Below are positions 26,043 through 36,087 of a DNA stretch of 64,000 bases, piece by piece. The position numbers and the translations under genes are program-made. Positions within the stretch are counted from its first letter, which is position 1, and every line of letters starts with the position of its first letter. A model generated the notes under the pieces. It did not search any database. It was not told where the DNA came from and saw only the letters and a list, made by a program, of their open reading frames with translations. The stretch comes from Coriaria nepalensis (lineage: Eukaryota > Streptophyta > Magnoliopsida > Cucurbitales > Coriariaceae), in the NCBI GenBank assembly GCA_027186245.1, contig CP114496.1:3727501-3791500 (forward strand). The letters are read 5' to 3'.

Positions 26043-26813
26043 GGTAGCAACCTGCGCTGTTCGGACCGTTACATTACTATACTTTTCCTCCTTAAATCAG
26101 AGTATTTTGTTTTTCAATAAGGACTTAGTTTCAAAGAAGTTTTTAAAAACTTTCTTTATTAAAAATGTTTCTTGATTAGTAGCAACATTTATCATATGAA
26201 AAGTATATTACAATGTTAATATTAAATGTTCACGTGTCGACTATGAGATCTCAAAACATTTAGAAGAGGGTTCTCAAAACATTTGCTTAGTCTTCACGAT
26301 GCATCAAAATATTCATAAGTATTACTATTTCCAATATTAAAGCGGAAGTTTACAGCATAGCTATTGTTTTGCTACTACAACCTCCTCCGCAATCATCACA
26401 CTCTTTCGGCAGGTTTGTCAGGGTAACTTGATCAGTTGCTTACCCTTAGTGTTTATAATATGAAACGTGAGGCGTGAGCTTTCACTATGTACATACAAAT
26501 ATAACTCATAAAACAGTTATGAATGCATATGATGAATAAAACATATAATATCTAAAAATCTTAAAACCCACATTCTTTGTAAGGGTTATTACATGCTAAA
26601 AATCTTACTCTTTCTTACTTTTTCTTACTTTTTCTTTTATTGAGCCCCGTGTATGTACCAGTTGAGTGCTCGATCAATGGAAATATGGGGGAGCGACCCG
26701 ATCTGAACTTATCCATAGTCTTCACATGCCTCGGCAAGTATTAACGTAACTGATCATAATCCCCTCTTCATTTGGCATCGGCTCTTCCTTCAAGGGTCGG
26801 TATGACACTAACT
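26043..26813 (-). repeat. 5' LTR of the gypsy element
   Basis: Homologous to the 3' LTR at 18583-19324. The canonical TG starts at 26807 on the minus strand (TGTCATACCGACCC). Six further bases (AGTTAG) are shared with the sequence just upstream of the 3' LTR, so the inserted copy seems to carry six extra nucleotides. The inner end has lost the canonical CA (CTACC). Confidence 0.82.
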
Positions 26814-27090
26814 CTAAGACTCAAGGTTTAATATGAAATGTTTCATCTTTAGGGTTTTAGATGAAAGGTCTAAGACTCAAGGTTTAATATGAAAGATTTA
26901 GGTTTTAGGGTTTAAGATGAAAGGTGTAGGACTTAGGGTTTAATATCAAAAATTTAGGGTTTACGATGAATGGTTTATGGTTCAAGGTTTAGAGTTCAAA
27001 GTTGAAGAAGAAATTTCTAGGTTTAGGGTATAATATTTAGGGTCTATAAATTAATGTTTAGGGTCTAAGATCTAGTATTTAAAGTCTAGG
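26814..27090 (+). repeat. 28-bp telomere-like tandem array, right part
   Basis: Continuation of the array at 18225-18582 after the gypsy insertion: same orientation, with GGTTTAATATGAAA and TAGGGTTTAAGATGAAAGG words. It starts with the 11-mer CTAAGACTCAA that also ends the left part. Confidence 0.8.
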
Positions 27091-27113
27091 ACTAAAGAAT
27101 ATTCATAAAAAGG

Positions 27114-27167
27114 TTTAAACCCGATGGCTGGAGGGGTCCTGAGACCCCTCAAGCCATCGTGTTTAAA
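27114..27167. repeat. Strong hairpin: 25-bp arms, 4-nt loop
   Basis: Arms 27114-27138 and 27143-27167 pair over 25 positions with two mismatches; the core is GAGGGGTC-CTGA-GACCCCTC. It is followed at once by a second hairpin (27168-27195, GGATAGAGACTT against AAGTCTCTGTCC, one mismatch). A diverged copy of the second hairpin region occurs about 84 bp downstream (near 27250-27290). All lie in element X. Confidence 0.8.
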
Positions 27168-28270
27168 GGATAGAGACTTTTAAGTCTCTGTCCTCTAAAC
27201 CTAATTACTCGGGTGGTGTTTCCAGATGTTCCATTTAGCCATTGAGTTTAGTGGACAATGACTTTTTAGTCTATGTTTTCCAAACCCGATTGCTTGAGCA
27301 ATGCTTGGCGACCCTCTTGAACCTTAGAGAGTAAATCACAAAGAGTTCTAAAATATAAACTTCAACACAATTTTGCCAACCAACCAAACCAAACCAAACA
27401 TTAGAGAATTCAATTTCAGCGACCAACCAAAACAATATATGTATGGGAAAATTCTTTATAACCATAACCAAAACTAGATCTATTTAAAAATATTTATTAC
27501 AAACTAATAACAATACTATTTCAGAAACTGAAAATAAATCATAAGCTTCGTTTAAAGTTCATATATACCATAATTCATTATAATTTATCTAGAAAAATGA
27601 AAAATTCTCAAACCAGGCCTAAACACTTCCAACTATTTTGTGATGAGCTTTGCTATTACCTAAAAAATAACCACTTCTTGCTTGGATATTATGGAAATGC
27701 ATACTTTGTAAAAAGATATTTGATAAGGAATGCAACTTCTTTCCCATGAGATTAAATAGAAACATAAAACAATTATGATTAAAATACATAATTATAAGGT
27801 AAATAATAATAATAATAATAAATTAATATTTTAACTAAAAAATTGATTCTCAATAGCTTGAGGGGATAGTTTAGGAGGTCTCGAGCAATCAAGATTATAA
27901 GTTAGAAACTTCTTTAGTTTCTTTATTTATTTTTTGAACATTTCAATTTTGTTTTTCAGAAATCACTTCCCTCAAATCACTCCCATCACTCATGCATATG
28001 TTTAAGGTGAATAAATGCATCCTAAATTGTTTATTTCTCTTCTACCATTTGATGTTTTATTTTCTTCTTCGTGCAAATACCTTCACTTTGCTTCTTTTCT
28101 TCTTCTCCTTCTTATTTTCTTCTTATTAATTTCCTCTTCTTCTCCTGGATGTGGTGTTCCCAGTCCTAGCTGGACTTTTACCTATCCCCAAAAATGAAAT
28201 GTGAAATGAACGATTTACCATAAAGAAGGTAATATAGTTTGGGTCCAAACAACATCATCTACATGTTCTA

Positions 28271-30156
28271 TAGTTTGGAATTAATATGATATGTTCTATA
28301 AATACATATCATGATAAAGTCTAGTATTTTAAGTTATGCACTTTGGAGACTATGATGGAGATCATGATTATTGAGACTCAAGTTGCTTAAAGCTTAAAGA
28401 CACGAATTGTTCATTTTCATAGGATCCAAAAAGTGGACATTGATCATCGAGACAAACAATCATATAGTTCATCACCTAAAGTGTTTAGTGTGATCGATCT
28501 GATGGCCATTGATATTAGTGGAACATCATGATCATTATGTGGGTGCTTAGTAGAGACTAAGGGTACATAATGTGACACTTAGATAATTCTCAAAGTTAAT
28601 TATACTGAATATTAATGAGAATTATCTAGTGACTATATTACATGTAACCCTTAGACTTGAGATCGCTATAGTGTCTTATGTGTCGGGTTTGATATTTTGA
28701 TATTATTCTAATTAACCCTATCTAAGGGTGAATACGAGGTGAACCATTGAGTATAAAATGTTGTACATGAAAGTTGTGAGTAATTAAGAGAGAATCCATC
28801 ATTTCTGTATTTGGAAATAAATCCTATGAGATGTGTACTTTATTGAACAATGAAATCCTTGCAAGATAATATGATATAAATAGAGCTTCAGTAAATCATT
28901 GTCTATGTTGATTAAAAATATAACAGTTCGTAAGATATATCTATTAGGGTTTAACAGTTAAACTATGCCCTATGACGAATAAAGACATTAGCTAAATGGA
29001 AAAATCATTATTGTACCATTATTAGTCACAACAAATTCTTTTGGAAGATGTTTACTTCTCATCTCTCAGGTAGCCTTAACACTTTGTTAGTAGTCAATCT
29101 TAGCTTGGAGATTTGAGTTAATTAATCATGAAATGATCGAATTATCTATTTGGTTTAAAAGTGTTTATAGCTAAATAAATCTAATTATGAATTAGATCAA
29201 TCATAAAGTATTATGAGATCTTCCTACCGGTTTGATGTAGAATCTAATTGCTCACATGCATTAAAGTTCAAACTTAACTCAGGTAAGTTTTCTACGAGGA
29301 TAAGGAAAATGGAAAGTTTTGATTTTAGATGTAAAATAGTAATTTGTCTTATAATATGACTATAAGAGAAAAATGATAATTTATTAATTTATTAAATCAA
29401 ATATAGTGCAGCTCTGCTAGCACAACTAAGCATGATACTTATTTTTATTAGAATTTAATAATTTACATTGAGAGTATTTATTTAATTATAAAAGTGTTTT
29501 GAAAGTCCGCAATAAGCAATTCAACATTAAAGTGTTAATAAGCTAAATTGATAATTGGAAATTGTAGACTAAATTAATTAAAGTGTTTATTAAAATATAT
29601 GGGTTGAAGATCCATAACAAGGCCAGCTTTAGTTGGATTTGACCCATTGTTTCATTAATTGGTTTAAAGAAACCTAATTCTATTAGAAAACCTGAGACCT
29701 AATAGAGTATTATAAATACCCATCAGGCTGGCCGAAAATTAAAAACTTTTGCTTGTGTTTTAGCCGAAATCCTTACCGTGAGAAAGTGAGACTTTTGCTT
29801 TCTTTTCCATAAGCTTTTTGAATCATGTGATGAATCTTAAAGTAGAAAATCAACCGAACAAATTAAACTGTGTGGATTGCAATTAGAGGGTGAACACCTC
29901 AATTTTCTTATTGCATTCAGCCATGATAAATGAGTAAGGAGATTTGTTTGATTCTGTATTAAGATCGGTAAGTTTTTCATAGATCTTAATATTTTAGTTT
30001 CTTAGAACTTTTTTGTACTTTTTGTTAAATATATATTTGATAAATGTTTATATGATCGATCTTGGTATATGTCTATGAGTTTATTCCATGTTTAGGATTA
30101 GATAAAAAAAAATTTTAAATTATCGTTTCCGCATACGGATTGCTCGTAGACTAACA
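28271..30156 (+). mobile_element. Solo LTR 3 of the copia-type family
   Basis: Starts AGTTTGGAATTAATATGATATGTTC-like (split here: TTTGGAATTAATAT then GATATGTTCTATAAATAC) and ends GCTCGTAGACTAACA at 30142-30156, matching the ends of the copia LTR at 57279-59079. The body also aligns, for example GAGACTATGATGGAGATCATG and GAGAATTATCTAGTGACTAT. No copia internal domain adjoins it; the sequence directly after it is gypsy gag, so the LTR probably inserted into that element. Confidence 0.75.
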
Positions 30157-30850
30157 GTTGAGTCATGGATAAATATTTTCTCAGTTTCGATCCATGAACG
30201 AGTTTTATTTGCAGCATATCACTTGGAGGGTGAGGCCAACGAGTGGTGGCATTATATCAAGAAGGTTTATAGGCAAGAACGAAGGAAAATGAATTGGAAT
30301 GATATCAAACATGAGTTGATGTCGAGATTTAGACTAATAGACTATATACATATTACAACGAAGCTCTAGTGCATAGGAAACATCAAGGTTCTTTGCATGA
30401 TTTCATGCAAGAAATTGATATGGTGGCCAATTAGGTGAAGGGTTGGTCTCAACATGCACTTGTGTGGGCGTTTATGGGTAGGTTGAAGCGAGTAAGTTCA
30501 TTAGACAATAAGATGTTCTTCTCACATATTTTGAAGGAAGTCATGAACCTAGTACATTGCAAAAACAAGCAACTTCAACAAAATAGCGAGCATTGAATCA
30601 AATGACAATAACCAATCTATGGTACCATGCATAGATTTTGGGTCCAGGCCGATTGTCGTAGGAGAAGATGCAATGAAGGTGGGAAAAAGGTCTTCATTTA
30701 TAATACAATGAGAGGTTTGCATTGAGGCATCGATACAAAAATAGTCCTCAAGCGTTTATCATTGAAGCCAAAGTCTTAAACGAGATGAAGGTGATTTTGG
30801 ATCTTAAGGATATGAATTGTCTTCATGGGGGAGGTATTGTTAGGAAACAA
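30157..30850 (+). pseudogene. Ty3/gypsy gag fragment followed by a polypurine tract and LTR-like start
   Basis: The + strand frame after the solo LTR reads ERVLFAAYHLEGEANEWW (about 30200-30255), then KMNWNDIKHELMSRF and, after a break, HRKHQGSLHDFMQEIDMVAN (about 30375-30435): the retrotransposon Gag core of gypsy elements. Stops are present and there is no pol. At 30826-30834 a purine tract (GGGGGAGG) precedes TGTTAGGAAACAAAA at 30838, which looks like a polypurine tract followed by a 3' LTR. The LTR's far end could not be located. The piece is therefore an internally deleted relic; its family differs from the gypsy element at 18583-26813. Confidence 0.7.
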
Positions 30851-30859
30851 AATATAATT

Positions 30860-32498
30860 ATTTTATATAACTAATTATAAAACTAATTCATACAACTAAT
30901 TATGCATGCAATTGTTATTTCCAACATAATAATATTATGACAAATTATTATATGCTCTATTGAATACTATGCATTAAATTAAGTTGATAACTTATACATA
31001 TCAAAGTTAATTCTCATAAGTATTTGATCCGAGGTTGAGAATCAATTTGTGGTTCTTGCTTGAGATTTGTGTGTCGTGAGTTAGGGTTTGCTGGTTTAGT
31101 TTGATATTGGTGGCTTATGGTTGTTTGTGTGTTGTGAATTCTTCTTTACATAGTGCTACGAGCTCCTCCCATTTACAGGGCTCAATGGGGATATAAGCTT
31201 TCCGGTTAATTTATCAGAAAGTTCAACCATGACATATCATTGCGTCCTCATAATTTTCGTGAAAACATGACATTAAAATGGAGCTAGATCTAGGGTTAAA
31301 ATTTGGGCAAAAGGTTAATAGAACATTGATCTTAATACCAAATCCCAATATAAGATATATAAAAAAGATCCATGAGCACAATCATTTTAATCCTCAAATA
31401 TATTAAAATGACTTTACATTTAGGTAATGAAACATGAATACTCTATTTAAGTTATTGTAAGTCTGTAACGCCAGTATTCTATTTTGAGTTATCATAAATT
31501 TGTATTGATATCTCGTATATTTTAGATATTATAGTAGAATTTTGATAAATTAATAAACTTATTTAAATAATAATTTTTTTGATTCAAATTTAAAAATAAC
31601 ATGTTAATTTTCCTCGATAACATAAACTGTATCTATAAATATATTTAGAATGCTTTTAGATAATTTTGATTGACAATATTTAATATAATAATACTTGATC
31701 GAGCCAACACATAGAGAAACAGTCATTAAAGGTTAAGTTACATTATTAATTTTTATTGCCGATCAAAAATAAAATCCCAATTTTATGATTATTTTTGTTC
31801 CTTTTTTTTTTTTTTTGCAAATATATTCTTTTTATTCATTTTTATTATCAATTAATTTTTAGGCTTTACAAATTATAATTTTAGGTTTTAGGGTTTTCTT
31901 AGGTTGTCAAAAATTGGGGTTTCTTTTTTATGAAAAATAAGCTTATTATCTTTTTCTTTTTGCAAATGTTTTTTGTAATGATATATGAGGGAAATTATGA
32001 ATTTATATTTAATTTAATATTAAAATTATTATGAAATGATAATATTTTAAAAAGTTTGGTTATAAAATTTGTCACGTGACATATTATAATATATATTTTT
32101 CTTTTATTTTCTAACAAAATATAATTGTAATTATTAATTTATATTTAATATTATTTATTATGAAGTTTGGTTGTATAATATAATAAGATTTGCATCATAC
32201 TTATTTCTTAAGATATCGACATTCTTAATATAGATAAATTTTTAAATGGACATAATTCTATAATTTTACATTTCTGGAGGACATTTTTGTTAAACTAATT
32301 CGTCCTCCAACCCATTTGGCACCCATCCATTGGCATGAGACCACTAATATAACATCATACATACCCCATGAGGAGAGCCCAATTGAAAAGAACGGTATGT
32401 TTAAGTTAGAGAACAAAGAAACGCATCCACTCAACATATATATATATGGGAACAATATTGTGGGATTCATATATACTACCAGATATTCACAGTACTAA

Positions 32499-32532
<34 letters not shown>

Positions 32533-35230
32533 GAATACAACACTAATTCATATATATTCTAGCAAGTCATATTATAAAAGAGTCAGTTGTCAAAAGTACA
32601 ACTGTTATCCATGTTAGCCTTTTGAAAAACATAAGATTTCTTCACGAGGAAGATAGTGCGAGGTTGAAAGAGAAGGAAAAGTTTTATGTTGCTGGCTTTT
32701 AGCTAAGATTCAATCAGTTGATTGATGCTAGCTGTGTAGATGTCTCATATAAAAACAATTAACATAAAGTAGGTAGTAGTATTTAATTGTAATTAGGGCT
32801 CAAATGTGTCACCTTTTTGGATGATTGTAGAAGTGTAAAATGCATGCAATTCATTCATTGTTTTTTTTCCCTCAGCCCCACTTTTGGAGGGAAAATAAAC
32901 AGGACGTACATTGATAGCTAGGTGGATTGAAGTGAAAACGACTTGCACTTACCTTTTTTTTTTTTTTTACCCTTTAATCATAAGAAATTAACAAAATTTT
33001 CTTGTCAATCATGTCGACACTGAAGTCAGTAGAAATGCTTAGAGCTTTTATTTGAACCTGTTGATGCTCTTTTTGTTTTCCACCACGTCCTTAACCCTTT
33101 GTCGTACGCGGTGATATATATAATGCAGGCGCGTGTCAGACATATTTGATGTATTTTGATTTGATTTCTTTAAGATTAGCACCTTGATAAGAGAATTAAA
33201 CTTGAAATGGGTTAATTTACTAATTAATCTTTCTTAATTCATTAAAAAAAAAGGGTAAATCTAGATAACAGTGAATGATGTTCAAAGAGGCAAAACAATA
33301 CAATCAATATGTGTAGAAACTTGAGAAGCAAGAAGCAATAAAATAAGTAATGAATTTACTAACTCGAAACTATGAATGAATACAAATTCAAAGACATGAT
33401 TTGAAAGATAAAATTTTTGATAATAGGAGTATTTTTTGTAGTTCTCAGACATTGATATAAAAGTGACAACTTCATCTTCTATTTATAAGAAAAATATTGG
33501 TTAACCAACTTCTTCAAACATCCTTGCCGACTTAATCACTCCCAGCTAGGCGACGATGCCGGCTGTCCTCCCAATTACCCTAGAATCTTGCGTGATATTT
33601 TAGCACCCTCTAGCTGTGATAGTAACAGATCTCAACGTCTTTCTTCACACATATCTTGGTTACTTGAGCCGTAATTCCTCTTTAACTCGGCCACATTCCT
33701 ATGGTTTAGGTAAGTTGTTTAACAACCTTCTTCTTTCAAGGGATTTGAATAACATCATTTCCAGATTCGTGATCATGTTCAAACATCACTTTACTCAATC
33801 CGTATGCTTTCTCAAATTATACAACAATCCTCTACCATAAGATTCGTCATCAATTTTCATCAATTCTTGCTTTCAATTCAACGGCCAAAGTTAAACATGT
33901 CAAGTGGGTAGACTTCATTCATGCATGAATGTTTTTGACTTAACGTTTGTTTACTTTCATGCATCAAAATACTAATTTTGGCATAACCTAATCAAGTTAT
34001 TTAATCATGAACATACATTTAGTTCGATAATAATAGCTCATACATGGGAAAAGAGAAGGGTTTGAGGGTTAATTTTTTTATTTTGTCAAATAAATTAATT
34101 TATCTTATTTAAAACTATTAAATATTAAATAAAAAGATCTCATATATTTTATTAAAATGATAAAAAGTTATTTTAATATTATTTAATTAATTAAAATTTA
34201 CTTATTTATTTTATTTCAATTAAAAATCTTAAATATCTTTATTTAATATTTAATTATTTTAAATAAAATAAATTAACTAATTTAATAAAATAAAATATTA
34301 ATATCCAAATCTTAAAAAATTACTTTCTGTTATTTTTTTTTTAATACATGAGAAATATTAATTGGATTTGTCCACTAAGCATTGCGTAGTAGAAAGGAGA
34401 CATAATTATTGTTTATGCAACTAAATATAAGGGGGATGCAGCTCTCAATGTTGATTTTAGAAAATCCATTATGACAGTTTGGACCATATTTTCTTAAGTT
34501 GGTGATAGCTTCCTTGTTCATTAAAAGCAAATAATTGAAAGGCTGTCCTTTTGTTGGTTAGGAATTGATGGTTGGTGGTAAAGTTACAAAAAGAAAAAAA
34601 AAAAAAATTTTCTTTTTATTTTAGATTTTAGGAAGTTTTTTTTTTTTAAATAATTGTATAATATCAAATTATATTGTATATTATATGATTAATTTATATA
34701 CTTTTTATAGTAACATAAATTTGAACTAATATCTAAAATTTGTATATTTTAAGAATTCATCCTAACTCATCAAAACATTGAGGATTGATTCATATACCAC
34801 TTCACAAACATTAGGTTAGAGCTTATCACAAAAGAAGCTTAGAATGTTTACGTAAAATGGGCCTTACTAACTTATGTTATGAGGATTCCTGTGCTTCTAA
34901 CCTCGAGAAACCAATGTGAGTAGTAGCCCCCCAAGTCGTATGGATTCATTTATTCAATGTTTCAGATCTACATTTGCAGTTAGCAGTCATTTCACTTAAC
35001 CTTCCCTTTTATATTTTTTCTTCTACGTTTTTGGTCCATTATCTAATCCCGTTTTCACATCAGAAAAATCTTAAGGATGTGACAACAGGTTTTAAAACAA
35101 TTCCACAAATCACTTACCAGCCTAGGCCAGAGATTTGTATCCGAAGTTGTGGTGTTGATGATGATAGGCAAAGGCTGGTCTTGTCAACAACAACAAATTA
35201 TTGGGCATATCTAACCTCCGCACTAATCAG
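30860..35230. other. AT-rich intergenic DNA
   Basis: No gene recognised. The left part (to about 31450) may be the decayed LTR of the preceding gypsy relic. A (TA)n run lies at 32502-32530. Short frames on both strands around 32258-32498 and 33616-33840 have no domain similarity and do not show exon-like borders. Confidence 0.5.
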
Positions 35231-35231
35231 T

Positions 35232-36087
35232 ATTTTAAGTAGATTATGTGGGCTCAAACTAAGGGTAGATCCGTAGCTCTTGAACCCATCCTTGCTCAAT
35301 TGCTCAATTTCAAAGCAATTCTTGAAGAATATTTTTTTATATTTATTACATCAATCAAGAAGCTCATATATACATCTCGTCTTTTTGACACAAAACTTGG
35401 ATTTCATTTCGCCAACAGAAAATGCAATATAAAAAGCAGGACAGATTCATCTTATTATGCACAACTACAAAGCAAATAATTACAAAATTTACGTACAGGT
35501 GACTAACTTATAATACAACTCAAACCCACTTACATCTCAGATAAGAGATTGCTGATTTTCCGAAGCTCTGTCAGAGCTGCCATGGCTGTTACTTGCCCTT
35601 TCCCGACCAAACCATTTTTAGATAAATTCTCCAATGAGGCCACCTGGCCCCGTTCTTGCTGGAATACAGTCTCAATCACCTGGAAGAAAGATTTCATTCA
35701 TTTTCCAGTCAAAAAGGAAAAATGGAAATTCATATGCGACCATCATCCCTAAAGTGACAGAAACTTATTGCCTATTAACTTTCAAGCCTTTGTTTCACAA
35801 AATTATCTTACATTTTTTTACTCCCGAGTCTAATCAAGATGAACAAGCACGAGTTCTGAGGTACAAAACTACATCGATCTTAGCGTTAAAACTTCCCCTT
35901 ACTAATAACTAATAATTCCCACGCTTTCCATCCCAACCTGGAAATTGGAATTCTAACTGAGCAAAAATAACCAAGGTACGAACTGAAACTTTAAGGTACA
36001 TTTGGGCACTTCCAAATGCCATTTTGGGATTAAATTCCAACTTTGGCTCGCATATCTGAGTTTGAGCCCACATAATCTACTTAAAAT
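35232..36087. repeat. 29-bp perfect inverted repeat flanking the last RabGAP exon
   Basis: Arms at 35232-35260 (downstream of the stop codon) and 36059-36087 (in the last intron) are exact reverse complements over 29 bp, with shared sequence such as GTGGGCTCAAAC. The similarity stops abruptly at both arm borders. The terminal coding exon (35530-35679) lies in the loop. Confidence 0.9.
35342..35347 (-). terminator. Candidate polyadenylation signal of the RabGAP gene
   Basis: Minus strand AATAAA about 185 nt beyond the stop codon, in an A/T-rich context. Plant signals are loose, so this is only a candidate; use of it would leave the 35232-35260 inverted-repeat arm outside the mature 3' UTR. 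Confidence 0.35.

Larger units (their letters stand above)
18583..26813 (-). mobile_element. Decayed Ty3/gypsy LTR retrotransposon (8.2 kb)
   Basis: Element read right to left: 5' LTR 26043-26813, primer-binding site 26029-26040, gag, protease, RT, RNase H, integrase, long 3' untranslated region, 3' LTR 18583-19324. The protease-RT-RNaseH-integrase order and motifs define Ty3/gypsy. The two LTRs are clearly homologous but diverged by many substitutions and indels, and the coding region has numerous stops, so the insertion is old. The 11-mer CTAAGACTCAA sits immediately outside both ends (18572-18582 and 26814-26824). It inserted into the 28-bp array of element X. Internal small duplications include 26 bp x2 at 19831-19882 and 22 bp x2 at 24061-24104. 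Confidence 0.9.
17160..28020 (+). mobile_element. Element X copy I: unclassified repeat element with telomere-like arrays, split by a gypsy insertion
   Basis: Shares, in opposite orientation, an ordered set of landmarks with 44030-47510: a tip like AAATTACTGAAACACTCTAACC (near 17219; compare reverse complement near 47440), a leader-like patch with CGATTCG...TTGCAAGCTT (17403-17425) and a splice-donor-like GGTAAGTT (17470), then GCTCGA/ATCGAGCAATCGAGC-rich DNA, an ~82-bp repeat (for example GTGCCTATTGAGCC at 18088 and GTGCCCATTGAGCC at 18170) and the 28-bp array. The Ty3/gypsy element at 18583-26813 interrupts the array. The tip resembles TIR-type transposons of the Mutator kind, but no transposase and no convincing right end were found; the right limit is approximate. 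Confidence 0.5.

Noticed and set aside
32258..32498. Overlapping 60-70-codon frames on opposite strands
   Set aside because: They are mirror frames of the same AT-rich DNA, with no exon borders or recognisable motif.
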